64,000 nt of DNA from Hippopus hippopus (Eukaryota; Mollusca; Bivalvia; Cardiida; Cardiidae): assembly GCA_946811185.2 (NCBI GenBank), contig OX328107.1, positions 27,239,587-27,303,586 on the forward strand, given 5' to 3'. The notes under the pieces are model-generated. The model saw nothing but the letters and a program-made list of their open reading frames with translations. It was not told the DNA's origin and searched no databases. Shown here one piece after another: positions 27,396 to 37,796 of the stretch. Numbering within the stretch: the stretch's first letter is position 1; every line of letters begins with the position of its first letter. Position numbers and translations under genes: made by a program.

Positions 27396-28280
27396 ATCAT
27401 GACTTCATGACAACGAAAAAAGGCACTTTCTTTCATAAACAATTATTGTTATGGATATTTTTTTTGTTGGACTTTTCATTTGTTTTAAGTGTTCAGCTCA
27501 GGTGAGCACAAAGTGTTCAATGAGAGCATATTGGGTGGTTTGTGGTAAGTCTGGGTGGTTTGTGGTGAGTCAGTGTTGTAAGAAATGTCCTTTTTTTCAA
27601 CCTAAACTACAAGTCTGAATTGAATTAGATTTACAGCCTGTTTGTCCAGTCCTTCTCATATTTTATATGCAGTCTGTTGCTAATAGAGGAAAAATATTTA
27701 TAACTCTTCCAAGCCACAATATTTTAGATGGTCCCAATTTGAAAGCACTTGCAGACAACAAAATTTATATGGCACAAATGATGGGATTTGTATCAGATAG
27801 TCTAGAAAACATTGTGGGAAAAGGAGAAAATGCTGGTTACCAGCATTTTCTCCTTTTTCCACAATGTTTTCAAAAGGGCAACTTCTTGGGGTCTTTAAAA
27901 CTCTGGATTGTGTGGTAAGGGCTAAATCATTGGGATCATGTAACTGATGTAGCCACCATTGCTAATAGGTAATCAGTATAACAAGGACTACAAATATTGC
28001 CGAATGATGACCATTTTTTTTACCTTTCAGAGATTTTGAGAAAGGTCAAATCTATGGTTACTATTTTTTGTTTGTTTATTTCAGGTAACTTTCAACATCT
28101 TCTTGTCTTTAACAACAAGACTAAAAACTTTGATATTCATTTGTAGAACAATATTGAGGTCCTTTATCAAATTTGTAAAAGTATGTCCCTGGGGTGTAAA
28201 ATGGCCCCAAAACATTTTATAGGTCCCTGGGCCCTCTTACATGGGTTACATGTTCTTCATGAAGATATTCTGACAATAAA
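27396..28280 (+). other. Probable TMEM86A 3' UTR with embedded repeats
   Basis: The first AATAAA after the stop is at 28275-28280. If used, the 3' UTR is about 900 nt and contains a TM1 copy (27700-27924) and a short CAGCTCAGGTGAGCACAAAG fragment of the tandem-repeat family (27495). An earlier non-canonical signal cannot be excluded. Confidence 0.4.
27700..27924 (-). mobile_element. TM1 MITE, likely in TMEM86A 3' UTR
   Basis: It runs ACTCTTCCAAGCCACAATAT to GTGTGGTAAGGGCTAA. The core at about 27805-27871 is nearly perfect with centre GGTTACC, so a transcript would carry a strong hairpin. Confidence 0.85.
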
Positions 28281-28890
28281 CTTTGCTAGACTTTTTTGTC
28301 TATAGCCAAAGAGTCTAGAGCTATATGGTATTCAATAAGTACACATGTGTCACCCATTGGATCCCCATCAACTTCTGGTATTGTCAGCGGCCCAGCTCAT
28401 AAGCCAGACATATCTTCCCATAATGCCAGGTTAAAAAACTTTTCAAAATCTTTTCTAAAGTTGTAGGTTTCAGTTCTTTTATAATTGGTTTGTAGCAGAG
28501 TCTACTGGACCTTTAGCAAGTTTTTCTAAATAATGGGCTAAAATAAATAATGGGACTAAAAGCAATTCCTCCCCAAGAGTCAGAAGCTAAAAAAAACCAC
28601 AGATAATTAAACTTCAGGTGAGAATAGCGCCATTGTGGCCTTCATGGCCCTCTAGTTTATTGTTGTTGTTGCACATGACTGAGTAACTACTGGTACATTA
28701 AATTTTGTTATTATTGTGAAAATGCAAGTTCTTGCCAGAGGTTCAATACTAAATTTAACCCTTAGATCACGGAATAAACCCAACAGATATCTTTGTTCTA
28801 GAAAAATGATCCTTAAAGGTGAAATTTAAAGAGTGCTATAGTACCCAATTGAGGAAAAAGACTGATTAATTACACATATCTCTTTTTTAA
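28281..28890. other. Intergenic stretch without recognised gene
   Basis: It is AT-rich. I see GGCCTTCATGGCCCTCTAG at about 28638, a hairpin terminus like those of the tandem-repeat elements, and nothing coding. Confidence 0.4.
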
Positions 28891-28894
28891 GATC

Positions 28895-29115
28895 TAAAAA
28901 TTCAGACTTGCCAAAATTGAAAGTATTTGCAGCCTGCAGGTGCCAAATTAAATGTACACATAGTTCTAAGTCTCTAATAATGTCTTTGTCTTTGAAAAGG
29001 TAGACAACATTGTGGGGGATACAAAGACTTTGGTGGATACCAGCATTTTCACCTTTTCCCAAATGTCTTCAAAAGTTTATTCCTCAGGGTCATTAAATAA
29101 TTTTTGTTATGTAAA
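28895..29115 (-). mobile_element. TM1 MITE, diverged
   Basis: It carries CAGACTTGCCAAAATTGAAAG, a decayed core (ACTTTGGTGGATACCAGC) and TCAGGGTCATTAAATAAT. Confidence 0.68.
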
Positions 29116-29548
29116 TTCTTTATTGTATCAAATGTTGAGAAATTGTAAATTCAAAGTTAATATATTCTTACATAACTTTAAATATACTGCACAAAAGCAA
29201 TGCAATGCCATTTTCCAACTCTTTCAGTGCCAGAAATATAATCTCAACCTTCGTTAACCGCTGAAAATACAACCCTTCAGAAAGATGTTTATCTCTTAGG
29301 CTTTACCAAACAAGCAGATGGTCTAGATCCAATATCAGAGAAGCTTATGGCACTGATCCAATATCAGACTGCAAATTCTATGCATGCAGCTTACCTTCAT
29401 TTATGCTGTCCGCAAGAGCTTTAGTTTTGGCCTATGGCACTGGAAGGGTTAACATCAGCACTGTCAACTGAATATATAGATCTTGCCATTTTGTGTTAAA
29501 TGCATTCCTTGTCTGTACAAAACAATGATAATTGCCTCTTATGTATGA

Positions 29549-29771
29549 GTAACTCTTTAACACACAACAAACTAGTGGACTAGACCGAACTGAAAGCATT
29601 TGCAGATGACAAATGAAGTTCATGTGAAGATTTCTTTGTCTTTGATGGGGTAGGAAACATTGTGGGAAAAGGAGAAAACTGATTACATGCATTTTCTCCT
29701 CTTCCCACAATATTTTAAAAAGCCTTCTTCTTTAGGGTCTTTAAAACTCGGAATCTTGTGGTCAAGAGTTA
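29549..29771 (-). mobile_element. TM1 MITE, complete
   Basis: It runs GTAACTCTTTAACACACAAC to TGTGGTCAAGAGTTAA. The core at about 29655-29715 has lost its centre (GAAAACTGATTACATGC). Confidence 0.82.
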
Positions 29772-29788
29772 AAAGGACTATTTTTTAA

Positions 29789-29979
29789 TTAATTCTTTAA
29801 CAGACCAATTCCTTGCTTTCATTACAAGGGAAGCAGGCTTTTAAAAACATTGCAGTAATTGGGAAAATGCTCTGGTTTTTCCACAATGATTTCAATCACT
29901 TGAGCCACACTGAACTTGTCATCTGCAAATGTTTTCATTATGGACAAGCTTACAATTTTGTCTTCTGTTAAGAAGTTAC
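29789..29979 (+). mobile_element. TM1 MITE, shortened
   Basis: It runs TTAATTCTTTAACAGACCAA to CTTCTGTTAAGAAGTTA. The right core half is mostly missing. Confidence 0.75.
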
Positions 29980-30028
29980 AAAATAATGACATTTAAGTTT
30001 TTACTAGAACATATGTTTTGGATATTTT

Positions 30029-30251
30029 ACTCTTTACCAAACAACAAAATTTTAGACTGGTACAAATCGAAAGCATTTACAATCATTAAAATAAAATTGA
30101 CTCAAAAATTGAAATTTCTTATGGAAAGGGTAGAAAACAGTGAGAAAAGTAGAAAATACTGGTTACTAGCATTTTCTCCTTTTCCCACAATGTTTTCAGT
30201 GGCTTTCTGAGGGTTGTTAATGTTGAAAGAGTTTGTTTCGTAAAGGGTTAA
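30029..30251 (-). mobile_element. TM1 MITE, complete
   Basis: It runs TTTACTCTTTACCAAACAAC to TTTCGTAAAGGGTTAA, with the core at about 30132-30198 and several mismatches. Confidence 0.86.
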
Positions 30252-30376
30252 TAGAATTGTCACTTTGATAGATATAGTGTAAGAGTTACAATAGCTATGT
30301 CATTATGTTATTTTTTTGTGAATGTTGTAGTCACAGTTACACATTTTTAAAAAAAAAATATTATAGGATTGCAATT

Positions 30377-30597
30377 ACTATTCAGCAAACAACAAAACAA
30401 TGGACTGGACCAAACTGAAAGCAGTTGCAGATGACAAATGTTGTTAAAATGACAATTTCTCTGTTTGATAGGGTAGAAAAAATTGTGGGAAAAGGAGAAA
30501 ATGCTGGTTACCAGCACTTTTTCCTTTTACCGCAATGTTTTCCAAAGTGTAATTTATCAGGGTCGTTAGAATTTGGGGTTGTGTGGTAAAGGGTTAC
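30377..30597 (-). mobile_element. TM1 MITE, complete
   Basis: It runs TACTATTCAGCAAACAACAA to TGTGGTAAAGGGTTAC, with the core at about 30474-30540. Confidence 0.85.
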
Positions 30598-30656
30598 ATA
30601 GTTGTTTTGACCAACATACAATGATTATTATAATTACCAAGACAATGCATGATGCC

Positions 30657-30770
30657 GAGATGAGTGGTCAGAAGCCTGGAAAGAGTGATGTGTGAAGTAT
30701 TGGTTAAAAAAACTCAGGAAAGTATGGATATATAGGTGCACTGGCCGCCATTGCCTATAATGATATAAAA
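30657..30770 (+). mobile_element. SINE-A, old 3' fragment
   Basis: AAAAACTCAGGAAAGTATGG and GGTGCACTGGCCGCCATTGC match the 3' body of SINE-A with many substitutions. Confidence 0.6.
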
Positions 30771-30944
30771 TATTGGGAAAAAGCAAGCAGTAAACAAACA
30801 AACATGTAATTTCAAGATTGCTACTGAATACTGCCAATGGCTTCCTCTATAAACAACGGGATGTACGAAATAAGCTTGTGTTTCAAACTTTTGTGCAAGA
30901 TCCATAAAGAGATGAAGTTCAGAAGTTTACCTAATATTTTTGCA

Positions 30945-31268
30945 GAGCCACGGTAGCTCAGTCGGTAGCGTGCAGGACTTGAGAACACGGGGTCCAGGGT
31001 TCGATCCCTGGCTACGACCCCTGGCTCGGCCAATTTCTTTCCGAGGATTGATGATAGTCATTGCGATAGGATTCATTCCTCTCTCACCTCTGACCATTGT
31101 TTCGACGATGATTACGTGGGAAAGCGGCCAGTGGCTTGGAAAGAAAATTGTGCGGAGTACTGGTAAAAGAGACTCCAGGAAAGCATGGATATGTGCACTG
31201 GATGCCGCGATATAACTGAAATAATGTTGAAAACGGCGTTAAACACCATACAATCAATCAATCATTAT
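30945..31268 (+). mobile_element. SINE-A, full length with target-site duplication
   Basis: The duplication CTAATATTTTTGCA/CTAATATTTTTACA flanks it (30931-30944 and 31269-31282). The tRNA-like head has an A box (GTAGCTCAGTCGGTAGCG, about 30953) and a B box (GGGTTCGATCCCTGGC, about 30996). The body ends with ACGGCGTTAAACACCATAC and a (CAAT)n tail. This is the reference copy of the family in the window. The head folds only partly as a tRNA and is not a functional tRNA gene. Confidence 0.92.
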
Positions 31269-31559
31269 CTAATATTTTTACATACATTGCTTTTATTTCA
31301 TGTGCTTTGTTGTGTTTCCATATAAAAACAACATTAATTTGAGAATATATTTCACTGGCTGACCCTCCATGTGCCAAAGACATGAAATGGATAGTCAGTA
31401 AAAACAATCTTGATACTGCAACTTAATGGCTTTTTTTGGTAAAAAAAAAATTCCAAGAATAATGTCCTGTGTAGATTCAAGATCAAATTGTATATTCTAT
31501 AAAGTCTTGTTATGCTCAAAACTGCCTGGAAAAGCAAAGTGAGTGTTGGCGCTCTAATT

Positions 31560-31840
31560 TTAATGAGAACTATCTCCTTTTTTATAGACCCAAGGAAGAA
31601 GATATATGAAAACATTATGGAAAAAGGAGAAGATGCTGGTTGCCAACATTTTCTCCTTTTTTCAACAAAAACATTATGGAAAAAGATGATGTTGGTTACC
31701 AGCATTTTCTCCTTTTTTCAACAGTTTGTTCTATTCTTTCAAAAGACAAAGTGCATCATTCGAGCCACATTTTTTATGTTATCTACAAAATGCTTTCATG
31801 TTACAATAGTTTAAGTGTTTTTTTTTTCACCTGATAAAAT
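31560..31840 (+). mobile_element. TM1 MITE with two cores
   Basis: The core unit AACATTATGGAAAAA...TTTTCTCCTTTTTTCAAC is duplicated (about 31607-31667 and 31669-31723). The outer left end is eroded and the right arm ends CACCTGATAAAATG. Confidence 0.75.
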
Positions 31841-31849
31841 GTATAATGA

Positions 31850-32240
31850 ATGTCTTAAGACAATAGCAGATTAATAAATGTTAAATTTTGAGCCATTCCA
31901 ATGCATTTTTGACAAATTGTTGAATTTTGATGATATCTGCAAAAACATTATCAAACCTTAGGATTCAGAAGAACAGGCATTAGTGTTATGATACATACTC
32001 ATGCTAAAATAGTCACCTCATCCGGGTATGCGGGTCTTGTCTTCATACTGAAAATAGCTATTATTTAGTTAGCAGTCTAATGGCTGTATGTTAAGGAAGA
32101 AGGGAGCAAATTGTGACTGCCATAGAAAATTGCCATGAATATTTACACAAGTTGATGCAGTTTCTTGTCATTTTGATGAAATGTTGAGTTAGATAATTTA
32201 TGAATATCCTTGGAGTGGCAAACATATTTTTCACAAATTA
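31850..32240. other. Intergenic stretch, nothing recognised
   Basis: AT-rich sequence without ORFs, TM1 signature or SINE signature that I could recognise. Confidence 0.4.
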
Positions 32241-32243
32241 CAT

Positions 32244-32467
32244 GTAAACCTTTCCCAAACAACAAATTTTAGACCAAGTTGAAAGCATCTACAGATGACC
32301 GATTTGAAAGTGGTACAAATGAGCTTCGGTTCTTTGACATGGTAAAAAACACTGTTGGTAGGGGAGAAAATACTTTCTACCAGCATTTTCTCCTTTTCCC
32401 ACAATTTTTTTGAAGGCCTTCTTCCTAAGGCTTGTTGAAACATGGGATTGTTTGGTACAGGGCTTAA
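32244..32467 (-). mobile_element. TM1 MITE, complete
   Basis: It runs GTAAACCTTTCCCAAACAAC to TTTGGTACAGGGCTTAA. The core is decayed on its left (GAAAATACTTTCTACCAGC). Confidence 0.83.
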
Positions 32468-32651
32468 CTTTTTCCCAAACAGTACTGACTTTTAACAACG
32501 CTGGGAAAGAAGCCGGCATTTTCTCCTTTTTCCACAATGTTTTCTACCCTATCAAAGAAAAACTGCACCATTTGAGCCACATTGAAATTGTCGTGTACAA
32601 ATGCTTTCAGTTTGGACACGGCTAAAATTATGTCGTCTGGTAAAAAGTTAA
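32464..32651 (+). mobile_element. TM1 MITE lacking left core half, TTAA shared
   Basis: It runs TTAACTTTTTCCCAAACAGT to GTCTGGTAAAAAGTTAA. GAAGAAGCC is joined directly to GGCATTTTCTCC. Confidence 0.82.
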
Positions 32652-32689
32652 GACCAAGATGTTGTAATTGTCAGGGCTGTTAATGTTGA

Positions 32690-32850
32690 ATACCATTCAA
32701 ACTGTTAAACAGTGTAGAGCAAGATCAATCTGATCTACTCTCTATAAAGAAACATTTATGATGCTTCTTTTCATGTTTGGACATCTATTTTGCACTGTAA
32801 CATCTCAAGCCCATAGTGAATTTTCCAGTAAAAAAGCTACAGCGCTGTAG
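32690..32850. repeat. TM2-like fragment
   Basis: AGTGTAGAGCAAGATCAATCTG, followed by the AAGAAACATTTATGATG region, recalls the inner part of TM2, but the termini are lost. Confidence 0.35.
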
Positions 32851-33251
32851 GGTTAAAGTGTATTGCAGCAACATGCAATTAATTTTTAGTGACACACATG
32901 ACCAAGGGAAAATAATTAAATGTTTTATTACCTGAAACACTTTTTAGTCATTTATAACTCATAAAAGATTAATTAAACTGTTTTTTCTTATGTTTAGCAT
33001 TTATGTTGAAAATATTTGTATTTGAAATGAAGGATTATAGAATAGGCAATAGCTATTTTAGATTCCAGTTTTGTTGCCAAATTGTGAAATTATGAGAGTT
33101 AAAACTTGCTCACCAAATCTGTGCTGAGATTTCTACCATTTCTTTTGCGATCATCTTTGTACAAGGATGTGACCAGCCAAAACCTAAAATCACATTCGGG
33201 TACGGTTATCTGTACTAAATCTGATCTCGCTCCACAATTAGTGTATTACGG

Positions 33252-33412
33252 GTAACCCTTTAACACAGAATCCCGAATTTTAACGACTCTAAAAAAGAAG
33301 ACTTGAAAATGCAATTGGAAAAGGAGAAAATTTGGTAACCAGCATTTTCTCCTTTCCCCAAAATGTTTTCTACCCTTTAAATCTAAAATTTTGTCGTGTG
33401 GTAAAGGGTTAA
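33252..33412 (+). mobile_element. TM1 MITE with deleted right arm
   Basis: It runs GTAACCCTTTAACACAGAAT to GTGTGGTAAAGGGTTAA. The core is at about 33303-33369, then CTACCCTTTAAATC jumps to TAAAATTTTGTCGTG. Confidence 0.83.
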
Positions 33413-33560
33413 CCCTTGTAGAGCTCAACAAATGAAATGGACATTCTCAGTACTGAAACTTCAAATATTGCAGTTTCAATGCTGTTTTTGTAGGAATGTA
33501 TGGCACAGAAGTGGACAGTGTAGATCCAAGCTAAGACTGCATAATCTCTACAGCCTGCAG

Positions 33561-33740
33561 GGTCTGTATGCACCAAACATTCTGAAGAAAATTCTCAGTC
33601 TTCTCTAGATATTTCCAAATTTGAAAGTAACACACCTTCTGATTGGCTAAACCATTTGGTTTAGCCAATCAGAAGTCGTGTTTGGAAAATCTTGGAGAAT
33701 AAGAATATTCATAAGAAAATTTGGTGAATAATAACCCCGA
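33561..33740. mobile_element. CCAAT inverted-repeat MITE
   Basis: Arms TTTGAAAGTAACACACCTTC and TTCTGATTGGCTAAACC meet at the centre CATTTGGTTTAGCC (about 33653). Outer parts GTATGCACCAAACATTC and TTTGGTGAATAATAACC also pair. Confidence 0.85.
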
Positions 33741-34059
33741 TCTTGATCTATACTGTCAGCATAAGCAACCAAATTCGGGTTCTACAGTGCTAAAAGAGTT
33801 TAGGGTGATATATTTAAGTTGTAAAGACTTTTTTACCCAGTTGATGTAAAATAAAGAGGTTTTAACTATCTTTTCATGGTGTTTCAAATACAGAGGTGAA
33901 AACCCTACTGTGTTGCAGAATGGACTTTCTCTGAAACATGCATTTGCCATTGGGAATAAGGTTATAGAGGCACACAAGTTTGTGACAGAAAAATATTCTA
34001 ATCATTCAATGCCTTTAAATAGAAATGACAAAAAATATAGAAAGAAAGCATTACTTAAC

Positions 34060-34272
34060 TCTGTACATATACCAAACAACTAAATTTTAGACTTGTCTTA
34101 ATTTTGCAGCAGACAGCTAAACATCAAATGTAGGAATCTTTTTTTAAAGCTAAAAAACATTCTGGGAAAAGAAGACACTGGTTACCAGGATTTTCTTCTC
34201 TTCATACACTCTTTTCAACAAGTGGCATCTTTCTCGTGGTTTTAAAAAACCAAAGGATATTTTTGGGTTAAT
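34060..34272 (-). mobile_element. TM1 MITE, diverged
   Basis: It runs ACATATACCAAACAACTAAA to ATTTTTGGGTTAA. The core is short (GAAGACACTGGTTACCAGG). Confidence 0.76.
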
Positions 34273-34527
34273 GCTTAAGATGATCTTTTGTTTTCAGGCT
34301 AAAGAAAACCTGAATCAATACACTTCCTGGCCAGATAATCTCACCAAAAAAAGGGGGGGATGGGGGATAAACCATTTGTGTAGATGAAAGATCATACAGT
34401 ATGTTGTATGCTGTCTGATCCTTAACACTATCATAAAGTTATACCAGGTAAGGCTGCCTGTAGTATAGTAAAGGTTAATTGTCATCAGTAATATACATGT
34501 AGTTTCTTCCTTTCAGAAACTGAAACT

Positions 34528-34718
34528 TTGTTTAACACACAATAGAATTTTCCACTTCTATTGATTGAAAGCATTAAATTTTACAGATGACAATATGAAT
34601 TTACCTCAAATCATGGAATGTACCAGTGTTTTCTCTTTTCTCCTTTTCCCACAAAGTTTTCAAAAGCCTTCTCCAGTCTGAGTAGTTAAATTCGGCAATG
34701 GTGCGATAAAGGGATAAT
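34528..34718 (-). mobile_element. TM1 MITE with deleted left core half
   Basis: It runs TTTAACACACAATAGAATTT to GTGCGATAAAGGGATAA. Confidence 0.74.
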
Positions 34719-34794
34719 CCCTATCTAGAGCGCTGTATAGACCAAACAGACATTTTCAGCTAAGAAATAAGAAATAACAGTCGTCCACAATGTC

Positions 34795-34870
34795 CCAGAA
34801 AAGCCTATAATATAGTTCAAAGATCAGATCGCATGTTCTGTGCAGTCTGATCTTGATCTACAGGGGCCAC
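34795..34870. repeat. TM2-like hairpin fragment
   Basis: AGATCAGATCGCATGTTCTG and TGCAGTCTGATCTTGATCTA form the TM2 inner inverted repeat. The TTAA ends are not recognisable. Confidence 0.5.
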
Positions 34871-35002
34871 AAAGGAAAATATAGTGGTACAAGCGGCTTT
34901 TAGGGTTTGAAGTCAATGAACAAAGTTCACAGAGTTACTCATCTAGATCAAAATACAGAAAAGTCCACCATATTATATTTTTATATCAGTCACATGGACT
35001 TA

Positions 35003-35229
35003 AGCCCTTTACCACACAAGCATGAGTTTCAACAACCCAGAAGAAGAAGTCTTTTGAAAACATTGTGGAAAAAGGAGAAAATGCTGGTAATCAGCATTTT
35101 CTCCTTCTTCAGCAATCTTTTCTATCCTTCCCAAGAAATCTTCAATTTTTGAGTCACATTTTCCTTTGTTGTCTGCAAATGTTTTCAATTTGGAAATGTC
35201 TTAACTTTTGTTGTTTGGTGAAGATCTAA
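35003..35229 (+). mobile_element. TM1 MITE, complete
   Basis: It runs TAAGCCCTTTACCACACAAG to TTTGGTGAAGATCTAA, with the core at about 35056-35120. Confidence 0.84.
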
Positions 35230-35239
35230 ACCCATATTA

Positions 35240-35352
35240 TTTTGTTCTTTAGTGACCCTAACAAAGATGAATTTTGAAAACATTGTGGGAAGAGGAGAAA
35301 ATACTTTCCTTTTCATGGTCATAAAAATGTAGGATCATTTGGTAACAGGATT
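35240..35352. mobile_element. TM1 MITE, collapsed fragment
   Basis: AAAACATTGTGGGAAGAGG is followed without a right core half by TTTGGTAACAGGATTGA. Confidence 0.62.
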
Positions 35353-35414
35353 GACCCTGTTGAATACTTTGAGATTCCTCTAAATGATGAGACAGCAAAA
35401 GTATAACACATGAA

Positions 35415-35575
35415 AGGAGCGGATCCAGGATTTTTTCCTGGGGGGGGGGGGGGAATCGAATAGATTATCCCATATTCAAATTTGCTAGTGCATAACAGAC
35501 AGTGGTTACTTTTAAAATTCTTTGGGGGTGGGGTCCAGACCCCACCCGACACCAGGTTGATCAGCTGATGCATGC
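35415..35575. repeat. G-rich dispersed repeat
   Basis: It contains a 14-G run (35440-35453) and the inverted pair GGGGTGGGGTCCAG / ACCCCACCC. It resembles elements at 9.1 and 55.2 kb only in style. Confidence 0.4.
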
Positions 35576-35803
35576 TATTGAAGTACAGTGACTATTACAC
35601 TGTATTAAATTTTGTCCTATGGAAATAGATAACCTACCAACACTTTAAATTTCAAATTGATTGTTAATTATAGAACTAACATGCATTTGAAAGAATACTG
35701 ACATTTTACAATCACACTCTATTTATTAAAATAGACCAGATAAAAAACTTTCAATGTCAGTATTGGTTTTAATTCAAAGCATAAAAATATTACTCACTTG
35801 CAA

Positions 35804-36018
35804 TTAACCCTTTACCAACTTTTAACAAACCTGATGAAAAAGCTTTTGAAAGCATCATGGGAAAAGGAGAAAATGCTGATAACCAGCATTTTCTCCTTTT
35901 CCCACAATGTTTTCTATCCTTCCTAAACAATAATCAATATTTGAGTCACATTTATTTTGTCCTCTGCAGATGCTTTCAATTTGGAATAGTCTAAAATTTG
36001 TCGTTTGGTAAGAAGTAG
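35804..36018 (+). mobile_element. TM1 MITE, complete, left arm shortened
   Basis: TTAACCCTTTACCAACTTTTAAC lacks the ACAATCC segment. The core at about 35848-35915 is nearly perfect. The end is TTTGGTAAGAAGTAG. Confidence 0.85.
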
Positions 36019-36059
36019 AAGAACAGTGACATTTACTGGTTACTTTGTATTGTTAAGTA

Positions 36060-36674
36060 ACTAGAGGCGCTTGAGCGCCTGTATCGCTCCACAGGCCCGA
36101 TATTTCTATAATGGCGAAAGGAAGTTTTTAACAATTATCATTCAATCCTGCATTTTAGCTCACTGAAGAAACAATTTGGTAGACAACCACCATAGGAACT
36201 TACCTGCAAAACAACAATGAAATCCAATGAATAGTTTTAGAGAAGAAATTTTTCAAAGATTTTACTTTATACCATAAAAGGAAAATGAGTCTCCCATAAA
36301 AGCCATGTTTTTTGACAGATCTTTTTTTTTTTAAGGAATTCTGTAAACCTGTATCTAAGGAACATTCCTGCAAAATAATAATGCTATTCAAATAGCGGTT
36401 TGGGAGGAGAAGATTTTTAAAGATTTTTTACTTTGGTTGCCATGGCAACCAGAATTCTTCATGGAACACAATTATTTGAAGGAATTTGAAAGAGGACCAC
36501 CAAAGGAACATTCCTGTGAAATTTGGTAAAAATCCAGTCAATAGTTTCTGAGGAGAAGTTTTTTAAAGAAAAAGTTTACGGACGCACGCACAGACGAACG
36601 AACGAACGGACGGACGCACGACGGACACAACGCCATGACAATAGCTCGCTGGCCTTCGGCCAGTGGAGCTAAAA
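36060..36674 (-). repeat. Hairpin-ended dispersed element with (ACGA/ACGG)n
   Basis: The left end AACTAGAGGCGCTTGAGCGCC is, read on the minus strand, a GGCGCTCAAGCGCC hairpin followed by TCTAGTT. The right end carries AATAGCTCGCTGGCCTTCGG and CCAGTGGAGCTAAA. A terminal hairpin followed by CTAG-T resembles Helitron 3' ends, so a non-autonomous Helitron is possible. The microsatellite CGAACGAACGAACGGACGG is at about 36596. Confidence 0.55.
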
Positions 36675-36743
36675 ATCAACAACCTACAGATTATGATGAC
36701 AGATTTCAAACTGTTGCCAGGACCGAGCATTAGTAATACAAGT

Positions 36744-36869
36744 TTAACCCTTTACCATACAACCCCGAAGTTTAATTACCCTGACGAAGAAGACTTTTGA
36801 AAACACTGTGGGAAAAAGAGAAAATGCTGGTAACCAGGGTCCTAGTATTTGTGCAGTGAAAAGAGTTAA
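36744..36869 (+). mobile_element. TM1 MITE, right arm deleted
   Basis: TTAACCCTTTACCATACAAC through GGTAACCAGG jumps to GTGCAGTGAAAAGAGTTAA. Confidence 0.8.
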
Positions 36870-37009
36870 AATCATTGTTGTACATTGTTGGGACAATATA
36901 CTGGTGAAATAGTGCTTTAGATAGAATTTGCATTTAATTTTAACGATATAAAATGTTCTGTATGTACTTGTTTCATTGATATTTTTGGGTATTATATCAA
37001 TATTGTGGT

Positions 37010-37244
37010 TTAATTCTATACCAGATGACAAAATTTTAGACTTGTCCTAAATGAAAGCATTTTGAAGACAGTAAATCAAATGTGCCTCAAATGATGGGAT
37101 TTGTCTTTGAAAGGATAGAAAACATTGTGGGGAAAATGAGAAAATACTAGTTACCAGCATTTTCTCCTTTCCTCACAATATTTTTAATTGTGATTTTTTT
37201 TTTCTCAAGTTGGTTAAAACTGGGATTGTTTGGTAAAGGGTTAA
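37010..37244 (-). mobile_element. TM1 MITE, complete
   Basis: It runs TTAATTCTATACCAGATGAC to TTTGGTAAAGGGTTAA, with the core at about 37117-37184. Confidence 0.88.
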
Positions 37245-37364
37245 TGTAATTGTGTTTGATTTTACATGACATTGTGAGAGTGGTGAAGGAAGGAAACAGA
37301 TATTATCTGACAGTAGAATCTCACAAAATGTTTGACAGTGTACACATAAGTACAAAGTATGCAG

Positions 37365-37567
37365 TCTGGGTCAGTATTCAAAAATCATTCTTTAGTAAAT
37401 TTCTCAGGCTTATTCTTGGGAATTTTCTAAATTTGAAAGTAATACTACTTCTGATTGGCTAAACCATTTGGTTTAGCCAATCAGAAGTTGTATTACTTTC
37501 AAATTTAGGAAATCTTCAGGACAAAAACTTAGAATTTTCTTACAAATAGTTGGTGAATACAAAACCT
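37365..37567. mobile_element. CCAAT inverted-repeat MITE, full length
   Basis: Two ~95-bp arms face each other around ACCATTTGGTT (37464-37474). ATTCAAAAATCATTCTTTAG pairs loosely with TTAGAATTTTCTTACAAAT, and the inner TTTGAAAGTAATACTACTTC / GAAGTTGTATTACTTTCAAA is almost exact. Both inner arms present an NF-Y type ATTGG/CCAAT. Confidence 0.88.
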
Positions 37568-37796
37568 AACATTGATCTATTTCGTCCGCCAAAGCAGGTG
37601 AAGGTTGTGAGTAACCTTCTGAGAGAAGTGAAGTTAAGTTTTTGGTCATATTTTTTTGTGTTTTTCCATTATCATTGTTGGACCAGAGAACAATAAAATG
37701 ATTTCTCTTACTCTTTTCTTCCCTAAATTAGTTTATTTCTCTCATCCACTGGACCACATTTTATACTATTAACATTGCATCTAGTTCTCCTTCCTT

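Noticed and set aside
30950..31022. tRNA gene with good A and B boxes
   Set aside because: It is the head of a full-length SINE with target duplications and does not fold into a complete cloverleaf.
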